Source: Bacteroidota bacterium
Lineage (GTDB): Bacteria; Bacteroidota; Bacteroidia; Bacteroidales; TTA-H9
Reading direction: 5' to 3'
Assembly: GCA_003250395.1 (NCBI GenBank)
Contig: QKGM01000004.1
Location: 1-38,645 of the forward strand
DNA length: 38,645 bases
Positions 25,348 through 33,795 of this stretch are shown here, piece after piece. The notes under the pieces are model-generated. The model saw only the letters and a program-made list of their open reading frames with translations. It was not told the origin of the DNA and searched no databases. Numbering within the stretch: position 1 is the stretch's first letter; every line of letters begins with the position of its first letter. The translations under genes and the position numbers were made by a program.

Positions 25348-28215
25348 ATGAATAAAGTCACCCGGACTCTCATTGTCCTTATCCTTATTACCCAGGCCAT
25401 TCAGGCTCAGCGTATCGATAAAACCCGATATTGGAAAGCACCTGCCGATACATTGGCTCGCAGCGCCATAAAAGGGATTCCGCTGTCTGCTTCCGACAAA
25501 TTCTACGATTCTGTATGCACAAGGATGATCAACCGTATTAATCTGCACCAGTTTCAGGAGGAGTCCATTTCAAACATCGTAATTCTTGCCGGGAAGCTGA
25601 ATACCGAACACAGGCTTGACCTTGAGGACGATATACTGAACAGGACAATTTTTGCTGCCCGGCAGCAAGGCGACACGCTTAATTTTGCCTTTTCGCAACT
25701 TTTTTCTTGTCGTGCTACCCTGTTGAGGGATCAGATGAAAATGAAGGAAGCCATTGGACCGGCGATACACGAAGTATTAATTCTCGAATCGATCGATACC
25801 CTTCATCCGGTGCTATTGGATGCCTATACCAACCTGATGACCAATTATTTTGTACTGAGGCAAACAGAACCCGGTTTGGAGATAGCATCAAAAATTCTTG
25901 CGCTTGCCAAACGTACCGGTTATTCTTACTACGAGATTAACACCTACCGGTTGATGGGAGATATCCTGAAATTCTATCAACCACCATTGGGTCTTGAATG
26001 TATGCGGTTCGCCGACTGGCTAAAACAGCATAAGCCAACAGAAGGCTTTGCTGATGATCCGTATTACTGTATCAGCATGGGCTCAGCATGGGTTGCGAAC
26101 GACCGTCCTGACAGTGCTCTCCGCTGGTTTAAGCGTGGATTGGAACTGACAGAAAAATTCCCTGATGATAAAAGCCAGCCGAAAGGTTACCTCTATTATT
26201 ATACAGGTGTTTGTTACAAGAATATGCTGATTTACGACAAAGCAGCTGAATATATCGATTCATCGTTGAATTTTGATGTGACGTTGAAAGCAGTAAACCG
26301 TGGTAGTTATTACCGCTTACTGCACATGAAAGGAAAGTTGCTCAATCAGCTGGGGAGATTCGATACAGCACTGGTTATCAACAGTGAAGTAATGGAAAAT
26401 ACTTCTCCCGAAATCGCCTCCTTCTATTCAAATGCAGTTGAACAATACAGTCGGAGCCTGCTGGGTTCCAACCTACCTGAAGAGGCACTTGAGCAGGTAC
26501 ACCGGCAAATATGCCGGATGACCTATTGTTCTGATACAACTGATATGCTTTCAATACCTGATTATGGTCATCAGTCACCACTGCGGTCGGAATTACGTGA
26601 ACTGAGTTTTATAATCGGGCTTAAAAGTGAAATATTGGCGGCCCTCTACCAAAAGACGAAACAGGCGCGCTATCTCGATGCCATTATCGACAATATGCGA
26701 TACCTGTTAACCATGATCGATACAGAGGCCGGAGTTGCACAAACTCCTGACGGGTTGGCTGATCTTGCCCGGCGATACCGTTTATTTACCGATCATCTGG
26801 TCGATTTCTTCGCTGGTCAGCCTGCTGCGATCAGCAACCCCATTCTTGGAAAAATTTATCCGCTCATAGCCCGTTCCCAATCGTATTCGGTTATCTGCCG
26901 GAGTTATTCACTTGGCAGTGCCGGGAATGCTACCTTTGATAAAGAAACAATGAAGCTTAACCGGATATACGAGACATTATTAAATCTGAATTCGGGGAAC
27001 CAACCTGAAACATATCGCCGGTTAAAGGAAGAAGAAATAGAATTGCTTATTGACCGTTACCAGCAATCATTAAAAAAGGATGAAGCTTCTGCCCGGTTGC
27101 TTATACCCCAGATGCTCCTTTCAGAAAACACCCGGCCGGAGCAGGGGATAGAGCCAGGTGAGGTACTCTACGACTTTTACACCACCTCGAAATTTATTGT
27201 CCGGTTTACCATTACTTCAGACAAATTCAAAGCTTTGTTTCAGCCTCTTCCCTCTGATTTCGATGAGATGTGTACAATATTTACCAGGGCTGTCAAATCG
27301 GGTGATACTGAACAAACGATGCGCTATGCAAAACTAATGGGGGCACTTCTTTTCCATCGTGAGAAAGAATTGAAAAACAAGAAAAGGATAACGATTATTC
27401 CTGATGAAAAGCTTTATTATATTCCATTTGAGCTGATTTCTTACCCTGGGAACCGGAAAATGATTACCGAAAACCATCAGATTGCCTACCGATACACATC
27501 TCATCTCTACAAGTTACCATCCAGCAAACCCCTGCTCGGACCCCTTGTCGCGTTTGCACCAATGTCAGACGCCGGTACTACCCCATTGGTGTCAACAGGT
27601 ATAAGAAGTGATGAAATTGACGACCAGACCATAATAAACAGAGAAGCAGGGTCATTTGCATCATTACCCTATTCTTTGGCAGAAGTTGAGGAGGTTGCCG
27701 GTTTGTTCAGTAAGCAGGGAATCAGTGCAACAGTTTTTGCAGGATCTGAAGCAGGAAAAACAGCATTTAAACAAACACTAGAGGGTGCGACTATCGTTCA
27801 TATAGCCACCCATGGACTGGTTAACAGCACAAACCCTGATAAATCAGGACTGATGTTTGCCGCCGATTCTACAGGGAAAAGTGATGCGATGCTTTATATG
27901 GGAGAAATGTACGGGTTGAATGCAAATCCTTCGCTGATTGTGCTGAGTGCTTGTAAAACCGGTGTTGGCAAGCTGGAACGTGGTGACGGTATCATGGCGC
28001 TTCCCAGGGGATTGCTTGTTGCCGGGGCACAGAATGTAGTTGCTTCGCTATGGAATGTGAACGATATGGCAACCAAGCAACTAATGGTTTCGTTCTATCG
28101 GAATATTCTTCACGGAGATGATTATCCCACAGCATTGCAGAAATCAAAAATGGAATGCCGGGCCAAAGGCTTCCTTCCAATCGATTGGGCCGGGTTCATT
28201 CTTATTGAACGATAA
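25348..28215 (+). CDS. Exported TPR-CHAT protein (caspase-like cysteine protease)
   Basis: A 955-aa protein. The ATG at 25348 is chosen because it opens a clean signal peptide (MNKVTRTLIVLILITQAIQAQ); a TTG frame reaches to 25240 but lies on the -7 box. Residues about 70-520 are helical with several tetratricopeptide-like repeats (for example GYLYYYTGVCYKNMLIYDKAAEY). Residues about 620-955 are a CHAT domain (caspase HetF associated with TPRs), with the catalytic dyad H822 (IVHIATHGL) and C869 (LIVLSACKTG), then GDGIMALPRGLLVAGAQNVVASLWNV and the C-terminal WAGFILI. CHAT domains are clan CD proteases. It is divergent from a sigma/anti-sigma pair whose anti-sigma factor has a periplasmic domain, which is therefore a candidate substrate. 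Substrate and trigger unknown. Confidence 0.88.
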   Translation: MNKVTRTLIVLILITQAIQAQRIDKTRYWKAPADTLARSAIKGIPLSASDKFYDSVCTRMINRINLHQFQEESISNIVILAGKLNTEHRLDLEDDILNRTIFAARQQGDTLNFAFSQLFSCRATLLRDQMKMKEAIGPAIHEVLILESIDTLHPVLLDAYTNLMTNYFVLRQTEPGLEIASKILALAKRTGYSYYEINTYRLMGDILKFYQPPLGLECMRFADWLKQHKPTEGFADDPYYCISMGSAWVANDRPDSALRWFKRGLELTEKFPDDKSQPKGYLYYYTGVCYKNMLIYDKAAEYIDSSLNFDVTLKAVNRGSYYRLLHMKGKLLNQLGRFDTALVINSEVMENTSPEIASFYSNAVEQYSRSLLGSNLPEEALEQVHRQICRMTYCSDTTDMLSIPDYGHQSPLRSELRELSFIIGLKSEILAALYQKTKQARYLDAIIDNMRYLLTMIDTEAGVAQTPDGLADLARRYRLFTDHLVDFFAGQPAAISNPILGKIYPLIARSQSYSVICRSYSLGSAGNATFDKETMKLNRIYETLLNLNSGNQPETYRRLKEEEIELLIDRYQQSLKKDEASARLLIPQMLLSENTRPEQGIEPGEVLYDFYTTSKFIVRFTITSDKFKALFQPLPSDFDEMCTIFTRAVKSGDTEQTMRYAKLMGALLFHREKELKNKKRITIIPDEKLYYIPFELISYPGNRKMITENHQIAYRYTSHLYKLPSSKPLLGPLVAFAPMSDAGTTPLVSTGIRSDEIDDQTIINREAGSFASLPYSLAEVEEVAGLFSKQGISATVFAGSEAGKTAFKQTLEGATIVHIATHGLVNSTNPDKSGLMFAADSTGKSDAMLYMGEMYGLNANPSLIVLSACKTGVGKLERGDGIMALPRGLLVAGAQNVVASLWNVNDMATKQLMVSFYRNILHGDDYPTALQKSKMECRAKGFLPIDWAGFILIER

Positions 28216-28253
28216 TTCACAACACTAACCTTACGGTGCGGAGAATGACCCTG

Positions 28254-28291
28254 ATAAAAAAAACGCCCCGGCTACAAGGCTCGGGGGCGTT
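28254..28291 (-). terminator. Terminator for the WG-repeat operon
   Basis: Stem AACGCCCC (28262-28269) / GGGGCGTT (28284-28291); on the minus strand a run of eight T follows (plus-strand A run 28254-28263). It lies 27 nt past the WG gene stop, in the gap to the convergent TPR-CHAT gene. Confidence 0.85.
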
Positions 28292-28317
28292 CTGTCAAAA
28301 CCAATCTGAATCACAGA

Positions 28318-29877
28318 TTATTTTTTCTTTACCTTCCACCAGGTACCTAACATTCCCTTTAATTTCATCGTCCGTTTATCTGGCGAAACTTCACTTATGG
28401 TAAAACTAAGCGATGAAAGGGTCAGTTTATTACCTGACACTTTCCAGCCACCACTTGTTTTCTTGGAATCTTTTCCTGTGATCTGGTCACGCTGTACCAT
28501 GACCCCCGTCTTATTGGCATCGAATTCAAAACGGGAATAAGTGGTATGATTTACTTTACGTACTTTCCCTGATCCCATATATTCTTCTTCAACTATCCAG
28601 GTCCCATTGATCCATGCAGACTCATCAACAGCAGGTGCAGCAGCAGGAGCAGATTTGGAGGCAATACCCGGTATCGACTGATTACCAGAAGATGATGAAG
28701 CAGGCGTTTTTGGTGCAGTAGCTGCTACTGTTGAAGCAGTTGTTTTATTTTCAACAACCGGAGCAGGAGGCGGAGTCATATCGGTTAAAGAGCCATCATT
28801 TTTCAGCCTGAACTGTTTTCCGTCTTTTACCACGTTTGCTGTTGCTACGTTCCCAATCCCGGTAAAACCGTCGGCATTATCAAATTCCGGTTCTTTGAAC
28901 CATGATCCGTCGGGGCGGATGTATCCCCATTTATCACCTACCTTGACTGCACAAAATGAGCATTTAAACCCATCCGGGTGAATAACATCATAAGCAGGTT
29001 TAATCACCTCGACTCCCGACGTATTGATAAATCCCCACTTTCCATCTTTTCTTACAGCCACTTTATTATCACGGATAAATTTCTTGCCTGAACCAAAACC
29101 ATAGAAACCATCCATTCCCTCATATTTACCTGAAATTGGTTTCATATTCTCACCATAGAGGCGCCAGTCATCCGCAAAGCCAATCACATATATCCCCTGC
29201 TCATAACTGATTAGTTCTGCTTTCATTTCAAAAGCAATCTCTCCCGTATTTTTAACAATACCAAAAGAGCCATCTTGCTTTACTATAGCTAATCCATTAC
29301 GTTCAAAACGTAAACGTTCCTGAAATTTAGGTTCGAAAAGCGTTTTACCGTTACGGTTAATCAAACCCCATTTCCCTGAAGCCTCAACATCAGCATTTCC
29401 TTCCTTGTCGAAGGATGAAATACGATCAAAAACCGGCTCAAATAATATTTGGCCACTGTTGGAAATAAGACCATACTTGTCGTTTTCTTTAACCTCGGCT
29501 ACTCCCTCCGAAAACTTGTCAATCTTATCAAAACGGGGTTCAAACAGTACTTTCCCGTCAGTAGTTATCAAGCCTTTTTTATCATCAATTTCAACCTGTG
29601 CAAAGCCATCTTTAAACCTGTCGATGTCATCGAACCTTGGTTCCAGGATTACCTTACCGGTAGCGTCAATCAGGCCCCGTTTCTTCGAACTGTATATTAC
29701 GCCAAAACCATCCTTGATCTTATCCACATCATCGTAAACAGGCTGTACTATCCATTCCCCTTCCCCGTTAACATAGCCGTACTTTTTTGTGGCCTTGTCT
29801 TTCTGAGGTTTCAGATTCTGGGCACTTACCGTAATGGTGGCAAGAGCCACAATCCAAATCAATATTGTTTGTTTCAT
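28318..29877 (-). CDS. Exported WG-repeat protein with C-terminal lipocalin-like domain
   Basis: A 519-aa protein. A signal peptide occupies residues 1-20 (ends in SAQ). Residues about 25-365 hold about nine WG-type repeats of 32-37 aa with the core GLIxxxGKVLFEPRFDxIDxFxEGxAxVxxxDK. A low-complexity Ala/Pro/Ser linker (about 370-415) leads to a C-terminal domain of about 100 aa (AWINGTWIVEEEYMG, SGGWKVSGNKLTL, GTWWKVKKK) that resembles a lipocalin-like barrel. WG repeats are thought to bind ligands or proteins; no enzyme activity is expected. It is third in a row after the lipoprotein and RICIN-like genes, 83 nt downstream of the latter, and ends at a strong terminator, so the three are likely one operon. 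Confidence 0.85.
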   Translation of the reverse strand: MKQTILIWIVALATITVSAQNLKPQKDKATKKYGYVNGEGEWIVQPVYDDVDKIKDGFGVIYSSKKRGLIDATGKVILEPRFDDIDRFKDGFAQVEIDDKKGLITTDGKVLFEPRFDKIDKFSEGVAEVKENDKYGLISNSGQILFEPVFDRISSFDKEGNADVEASGKWGLINRNGKTLFEPKFQERLRFERNGLAIVKQDGSFGIVKNTGEIAFEMKAELISYEQGIYVIGFADDWRLYGENMKPISGKYEGMDGFYGFGSGKKFIRDNKVAVRKDGKWGFINTSGVEVIKPAYDVIHPDGFKCSFCAVKVGDKWGYIRPDGSWFKEPEFDNADGFTGIGNVATANVVKDGKQFRLKNDGSLTDMTPPPAPVVENKTTASTVAATAPKTPASSSSGNQSIPGIASKSAPAAAPAVDESAWINGTWIVEEEYMGSGKVRKVNHTTYSRFEFDANKTGVMVQRDQITGKDSKKTSGGWKVSGNKLTLSSLSFTISEVSPDKRTMKLKGMLGTWWKVKKK

Positions 29878-29960
29878 TAATCAGGTTAATTATCGTTAGT
29901 AATACGGAAAAACCGGCACATCTGCCCTAAAACAGATGCACCGGAAAAATCTGTTAATAA

Positions 29961-30587
29961 TTATTCAAAACTTAGTAACTGGCCTTTACGCGGACCATCT
30001 GCATATTCAAGCACAAACTTCTGTGAATCACTGTTGTTACGATCGTATGACTGAAGTTTTGTACCGTTCTGGTAAATATTGCCACCTTTGATATCGATAG
30101 CCTTGCCTGTATAAACATTCTCGAACATTACCGTGTTTTTATCAACGATGATCAGACGCCACTGCTGCCATTCCGGAACCCCTCCGTCAAGTGTCCATGT
30201 CTGTATTTCAGCACCATTATCCTTTTTCATCCTGAACTTCTTACCCGTCTTTTGCTGGAGCTTCTCCTTAGCATTCAGACCAGTCTTTCCACTAACATCA
30301 ACAACATAACCTGCCTTGTTTTTTATAGCAAAGTTTTGCGATCCGTTGATTGAAGGGAAAATGAAAGTCCTTTCGTAAGGATCTTCATCCATCTGCCAGA
30401 TTTGAAACTGAATGTCCTTGTTGGCAGTCTGTGGATGATGACCAGGCAAATCCCAGTATTGAACAGCATTGGCTGCTACCCTGATATAAAAATAGTTTGA
30501 ACTGATCTCATCCCGCCAGTTTTGAGCGTCAGCAGTAGTTGAAGCTGCCAGAATCAACAACATTACAAAAGCAAAGAACTTATTCAT
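29961..30587 (-). CDS. Exported RICIN-like beta-trefoil protein
   Basis: A 208-aa protein with a signal peptide (residues 1-22, ends in ADAQ). The mature part reads as a beta-trefoil of the ricin B-lectin type: INGSQNFAIKNKAGYVVDVSG, then QWRLIIVDKNTVMFENVYTG and KAIDIKGGNIYQNGTKLQ with the QKFVL ending that stands for the QxW motif. Such domains usually bind sugars. It starts 27 nt after the lipoprotein gene. A role as carbohydrate-binding periplasmic or surface protein is inferred. Confidence 0.7.
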   Translation of the reverse strand: MNKFFAFVMLLILAASTTADAQNWRDEISSNYFYIRVAANAVQYWDLPGHHPQTANKDIQFQIWQMDEDPYERTFIFPSINGSQNFAIKNKAGYVVDVSGKTGLNAKEKLQQKTGKKFRMKKDNGAEIQTWTLDGGVPEWQQWRLIIVDKNTVMFENVYTGKAIDIKGGNIYQNGTKLQSYDRNNSDSQKFVLEYADGPRKGQLLSFE

Positions 30588-30614
30588 GGTGTTTGTATTA
30601 GTTAAACAATCAGA

Positions 30615-31346
30615 TTAATTTATCTCAACAATTTTTGTTTCATAAGTATAAGTCGAATTGAAATCGCCAAACGCTGTCGGGGTGGATATTGTTAGCGGGT
30701 ACCCGGCACTGTTGGTTGTGTATATAATGTCTCCATACTCTCCGGCATCTGCCTGCATATTGGTTGAAGTAACAGCCAACAGAGTTCCGGCATAACGTTC
30801 ATTAAGAGGGTTTTTAACGGTTGTGTTAAAAAGTATGTTCTTAACTTCAACAATATCAGAACCGTTGTATGTAGTCATTTTTGTCCGATTACCATTTACC
30901 CACTCATAGGCAGCGTAAACAGTTGTATTTATATCCTGTTCGCGAATAGCCTTACCATCAGCATTCAGATTGAATTGCACGGTACTCCATTCGCCGGTAG
31001 AAGCAGACCATGTTTTTTCAAGAATTGCCATCTCCCGGTATTCATATGTCTTGTAATCATCTCCGTTCTTGGTAATAATCTCTATACGGCCTGAAGCATC
31101 ATAGCTATAGTTAAAAGTATCGGCTACTGAACCCCATGAACTGATAGTCTGTGTGAGTTGCAGGTTGTTGTTATAAACCATGTAATCCGAGAAAGTGCCC
31201 CATGCTTCATTATTAGTAATTAATGACTTTACCAGATAAACGGTCTTAGTCTCTTTCTGGGGTTCGGTTTCATCATCCTTACTGCAAGAGGTGATTACAC
31301 AAGTAACCAGCAATAAAGCCGGTAGAAGAAGGTGTCTGATTTTCAT
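30615..31346 (-). CDS. Lipoprotein with YD-like beta repeats
   Basis: A 243-aa lipoprotein. The ATG at 31346 is chosen because it begins a lipoprotein signal (MKIRHLLLPALLLVTC, lipobox ITSC at C21, followed by SKDDE); the frame is open 18 codons further upstream. The acidic residues after the Cys resemble the lipoprotein export signal of Bacteroidota, so surface exposure is possible. The rest is beta-rich with YD-like turns (NYSYDASGRIEIITKNG, KTYEYREMAIL). No known family name recalled. It is first in the cluster with the RICIN-like and WG proteins; no TAnnTTTG box is seen in the 310-nt gap upstream. Confidence 0.7.
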   Translation of the reverse strand: MKIRHLLLPALLLVTCVITSCSKDDETEPQKETKTVYLVKSLITNNEAWGTFSDYMVYNNNLQLTQTISSWGSVADTFNYSYDASGRIEIITKNGDDYKTYEYREMAILEKTWSASTGEWSTVQFNLNADGKAIREQDINTTVYAAYEWVNGNRTKMTTYNGSDIVEVKNILFNTTVKNPLNERYAGTLLAVTSTNMQADAGEYGDIIYTTNSAGYPLTISTPTAFGDFNSTYTYETKIVEIN

Positions 31347-31614
31347 TTTCTTATTATAGTTTGTAGGTTTTACCTTTAATGGTTGCATCAATTGAACCAT
31401 TTTGAAACTATTTCTGAAAAAAATTTGACCTGATTTAAGAATCCGTTTGCAAAACCCACATATTTAAAACGATAAAACTTCTTTCATCGCGACATTTTAT
31501 CGTAATCAGGATAACGGCAAGTCTACCCTTCCCTCCCGGTCAGTGGCATTAATAACAGTCTGGCCTGTTTAATCAATCAAAACCCCACGTATTTACACGT
31601 CTGTACATTATTCC

Positions 31615-31622
31615 TATCTTTG
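31615..31622 (+). promoter_or_regulatory. -7 element for the C69 peptidase
   Basis: TATCTTTG matches TAnnTTTG, 34 nt before the ATG. No clear -33 TTG. The rest of the gap 31347-31614 shows nothing recognisable. Confidence 0.55.
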
Positions 31623-31656
31623 GCCTCTGAATTTTAACATAAATCCTGAATCACCC

Positions 31657-33552
31657 ATGAAGAATAAATTCTTGACAGGTCTGGCAGCCAGCATACTTGC
31701 ACTGAGCATTCCAGCTGCAAACGCCTGCACAAACTACCTCATTACCAAAGGGGCATCGACTGATGGAAGTACGATGATTAGTTATGCTGCCGATTCCCAT
31801 GTACTATACGGCGAACTCTATCACTGGCCGGCTGCTAAATGGCCTGCCGGTTCAATGCTCGAAATATACGAGTGGGACACGGGAAAACATCTTGGTCAGA
31901 TTAAACAAGCCGAACAAACCTATAATGTTATTGGTAACATTAACGAATATCAGGTATCTGTTGGCGAAACAACATATACCGGACTGGAGATGCTGGGGGA
32001 ACAACCTGGTGCGATTATGGACTATGGTAGTCTGATTTATATCTCGCTGCAAAGATCGAAAACAGCACGTGAGGCCATAAAAGTGATTGCCGAGCTCATG
32101 GCTGAGTATGGTTACTACTCTACTGGCGAATCATTCTCTATTGCCGATCCCAATGAAGTATGGATTATGGAGATTATTGGTAAAGGAAAGTCTATTAAAG
32201 TAGATATGAAGCTACTGAAAAGCTATCCCGCTGAAGTGCGAAAGGCTATAAAAAAGCTTGAAGGCAAGACCTATTTTACTGATGCTGACTTTACCAAAGC
32301 TGTTACCGAAGTTGCCGGAGAGCCTTTTGCAAAACAACATTGCGAAGCCCTCATCCAAACCTTGCAGAAAGGTGAAAAAGGAGGCGTTTGGGTTGCCCGC
32401 ATGATCCCCGACGGCATGGTATCTGGTCATGCCAATCAGGCAAGAATCACAACCTTCCCTCTCGATAATAATAAAAGCTCTCTCAGCTCCAAAAATCTTG
32501 GCGACATATTTAATAAAGGGATAACAACAGTTTATGCAGAAGATGTAATAAGCTTTGCCCGCTCACGCGGACTCGTGAAAGAGGGAGTTAAAGATGAAGA
32601 ATTCAGTTTCAGCGATACCTATGCCCCTGTTGAATTCGGTGCAGCCCGTTTCAGCGAAATCCGCGTTTGGAGTATGTTCAACAAAGTAAACTCGGGGATG
32701 AAACAGTATTGGGAATACGTGAAAGGAGATATCAGGCACGATGCACGTACAGGTTATGCGAATAATCGTATGCCGCTTTGGATTCAGCCAGAACGAAAGG
32801 TAAGTCCCCGTGATATGATGGAGTTCATGCGTGATCACCTTGAGAATACAGAACTCGATATGAGTAAAGATTTTGGTGCAGGTCCGTTCGGTAATCCATA
32901 CCGCTGGCGTCCATTGACTTTTAAAGTTGATGGCGTTGAATACCTTAACGAACGCGCTACCGCTACGCAACAGACAGGCTTCTCTTTTGTATCACAGATG
33001 CGTTCTTGGCTTCCCAACGAAATTGGCGGGATTCATTGGTTCAGTGTCGATGATGCTGCCTCTGCCGTTTATTTCCCAATGTACTCATCTTCTACTGCCA
33101 CTCCAAAACTTTGGTCTGCCGGATTTGGTTCCATGATGGAATTTAATGGCGACGCAGCTTTCTGGGTATTCAACCAGGTAAGTAACCTTGCCTATACCAG
33201 ATATAATGTAATTCATCCTGAGATCAGCAGGAAGATTGATCAATATGAAGAGGGGTATCTGAAACATATCTCCGACGTTGATGCAAAAGCCCAGGCTCTC
33301 TATAAAACGAATCCTGAAGCTGCGGTTAAGTATCTTACCGATTTCTCATGTAAAACAGGAGACGATCTCGCCCGCGACTGGAAAGCTTTTTACGGCTACC
33401 TGTTTACCCGGTTTATGGATGGAAATATTAAACAGAAAGACGGTAACAACAGAAATCCTAAGGTTTCCCAACCAGGATATGGCGAAGAATGGAATCGCAG
33501 ATTGATCAGGGAAACCGGAGATAAGTTGAAGTATCACGGAAGTTCACACTAA
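31657..33552 (+). CDS. Exported C69-family dipeptidase
   Basis: A 631-aa Ntn-hydrolase peptidase. Its signal peptide (residues 1-23, ending ANA) is cleaved just before C24 (CTNYLITKGAS), which would expose the catalytic N-terminal Cys of the C69 family. Typical family segments follow: DGSTMISYAADSH, then NEYQVSVGETTY, GSLIYISLQRSKTAREAI, and GESFSIADPNEVWIMEI. The length is at the upper end of the family, as in other exported Bacteroidota members. It probably cleaves dipeptides or peptide ends in the periplasm. It is monocistronic, with promoter and terminator of its own. Confidence 0.92.
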   Translation: MKNKFLTGLAASILALSIPAANACTNYLITKGASTDGSTMISYAADSHVLYGELYHWPAAKWPAGSMLEIYEWDTGKHLGQIKQAEQTYNVIGNINEYQVSVGETTYTGLEMLGEQPGAIMDYGSLIYISLQRSKTAREAIKVIAELMAEYGYYSTGESFSIADPNEVWIMEIIGKGKSIKVDMKLLKSYPAEVRKAIKKLEGKTYFTDADFTKAVTEVAGEPFAKQHCEALIQTLQKGEKGGVWVARMIPDGMVSGHANQARITTFPLDNNKSSLSSKNLGDIFNKGITTVYAEDVISFARSRGLVKEGVKDEEFSFSDTYAPVEFGAARFSEIRVWSMFNKVNSGMKQYWEYVKGDIRHDARTGYANNRMPLWIQPERKVSPRDMMEFMRDHLENTELDMSKDFGAGPFGNPYRWRPLTFKVDGVEYLNERATATQQTGFSFVSQMRSWLPNEIGGIHWFSVDDAASAVYFPMYSSSTATPKLWSAGFGSMMEFNGDAAFWVFNQVSNLAYTRYNVIHPEISRKIDQYEEGYLKHISDVDAKAQALYKTNPEAAVKYLTDFSCKTGDDLARDWKAFYGYLFTRFMDGNIKQKDGNNRNPKVSQPGYGEEWNRRLIRETGDKLKYHGSSH

Positions 33553-33574
33553 GCTCCTTCTTTTCTAGTGTATT

Positions 33575-33600
33575 AAAAAGGCCGGTCTCCCGGCCTTTTT
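33575..33600 (+). terminator. Rho-independent terminator after the C69 peptidase
   Basis: Perfect 11-bp stem AAAAAGGCCGG (33575-33585) / CCGGCCTTTTT (33590-33600) with a TCTC loop, 23 nt after the stop. Confidence 0.93.
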
Positions 33601-33727
33601 AATATAAAGCTGGCATTTCGGTATTGTACTATAGTACCAAAATAGTCTGACTCGTCCTGATTTTGGAATAATAAACGTACCCATTGTTTTACCCACACAA
33701 TCTATCTAGCATTAAAATACTGTTAAT

Positions 33728-33757
33728 CTGTATACTAAAAACATAAAAGTACTTTTG
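33728..33757 (+). promoter_or_regulatory. Promoter for the LruC-domain lipoprotein
   Basis: TACTTTTG (33750-33757) with CTG (33728-33730, one base from TTG) at a 19-nt spacing; leader of about 33 nt. Confidence 0.55.
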
Positions 33758-33795
33758 GCATGATTTTTTATTAGGTCTTGGAAATCTTACTTACT

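Noticed and set aside
25348..28215. Craspase-type (type III-E) CRISPR effector
   Set aside because: The TPR-CHAT protein has a signal peptide, and there is no Cas7-11, Csx30-like gene or repeat array; only the sigma/TPR-CHAT logic is similar.
29405..29880. Plus-strand frames opposite the WG-repeat gene
   Set aside because: They mirror the repeat period of the real gene, which explains their length.
31657..33552. C69 peptidase as a lipoprotein because Cys follows ANA
   Set aside because: ANAC lacks a good lipobox, and the same Cys is the expected Ntn nucleophile, so signal peptidase I cleavage fits better.
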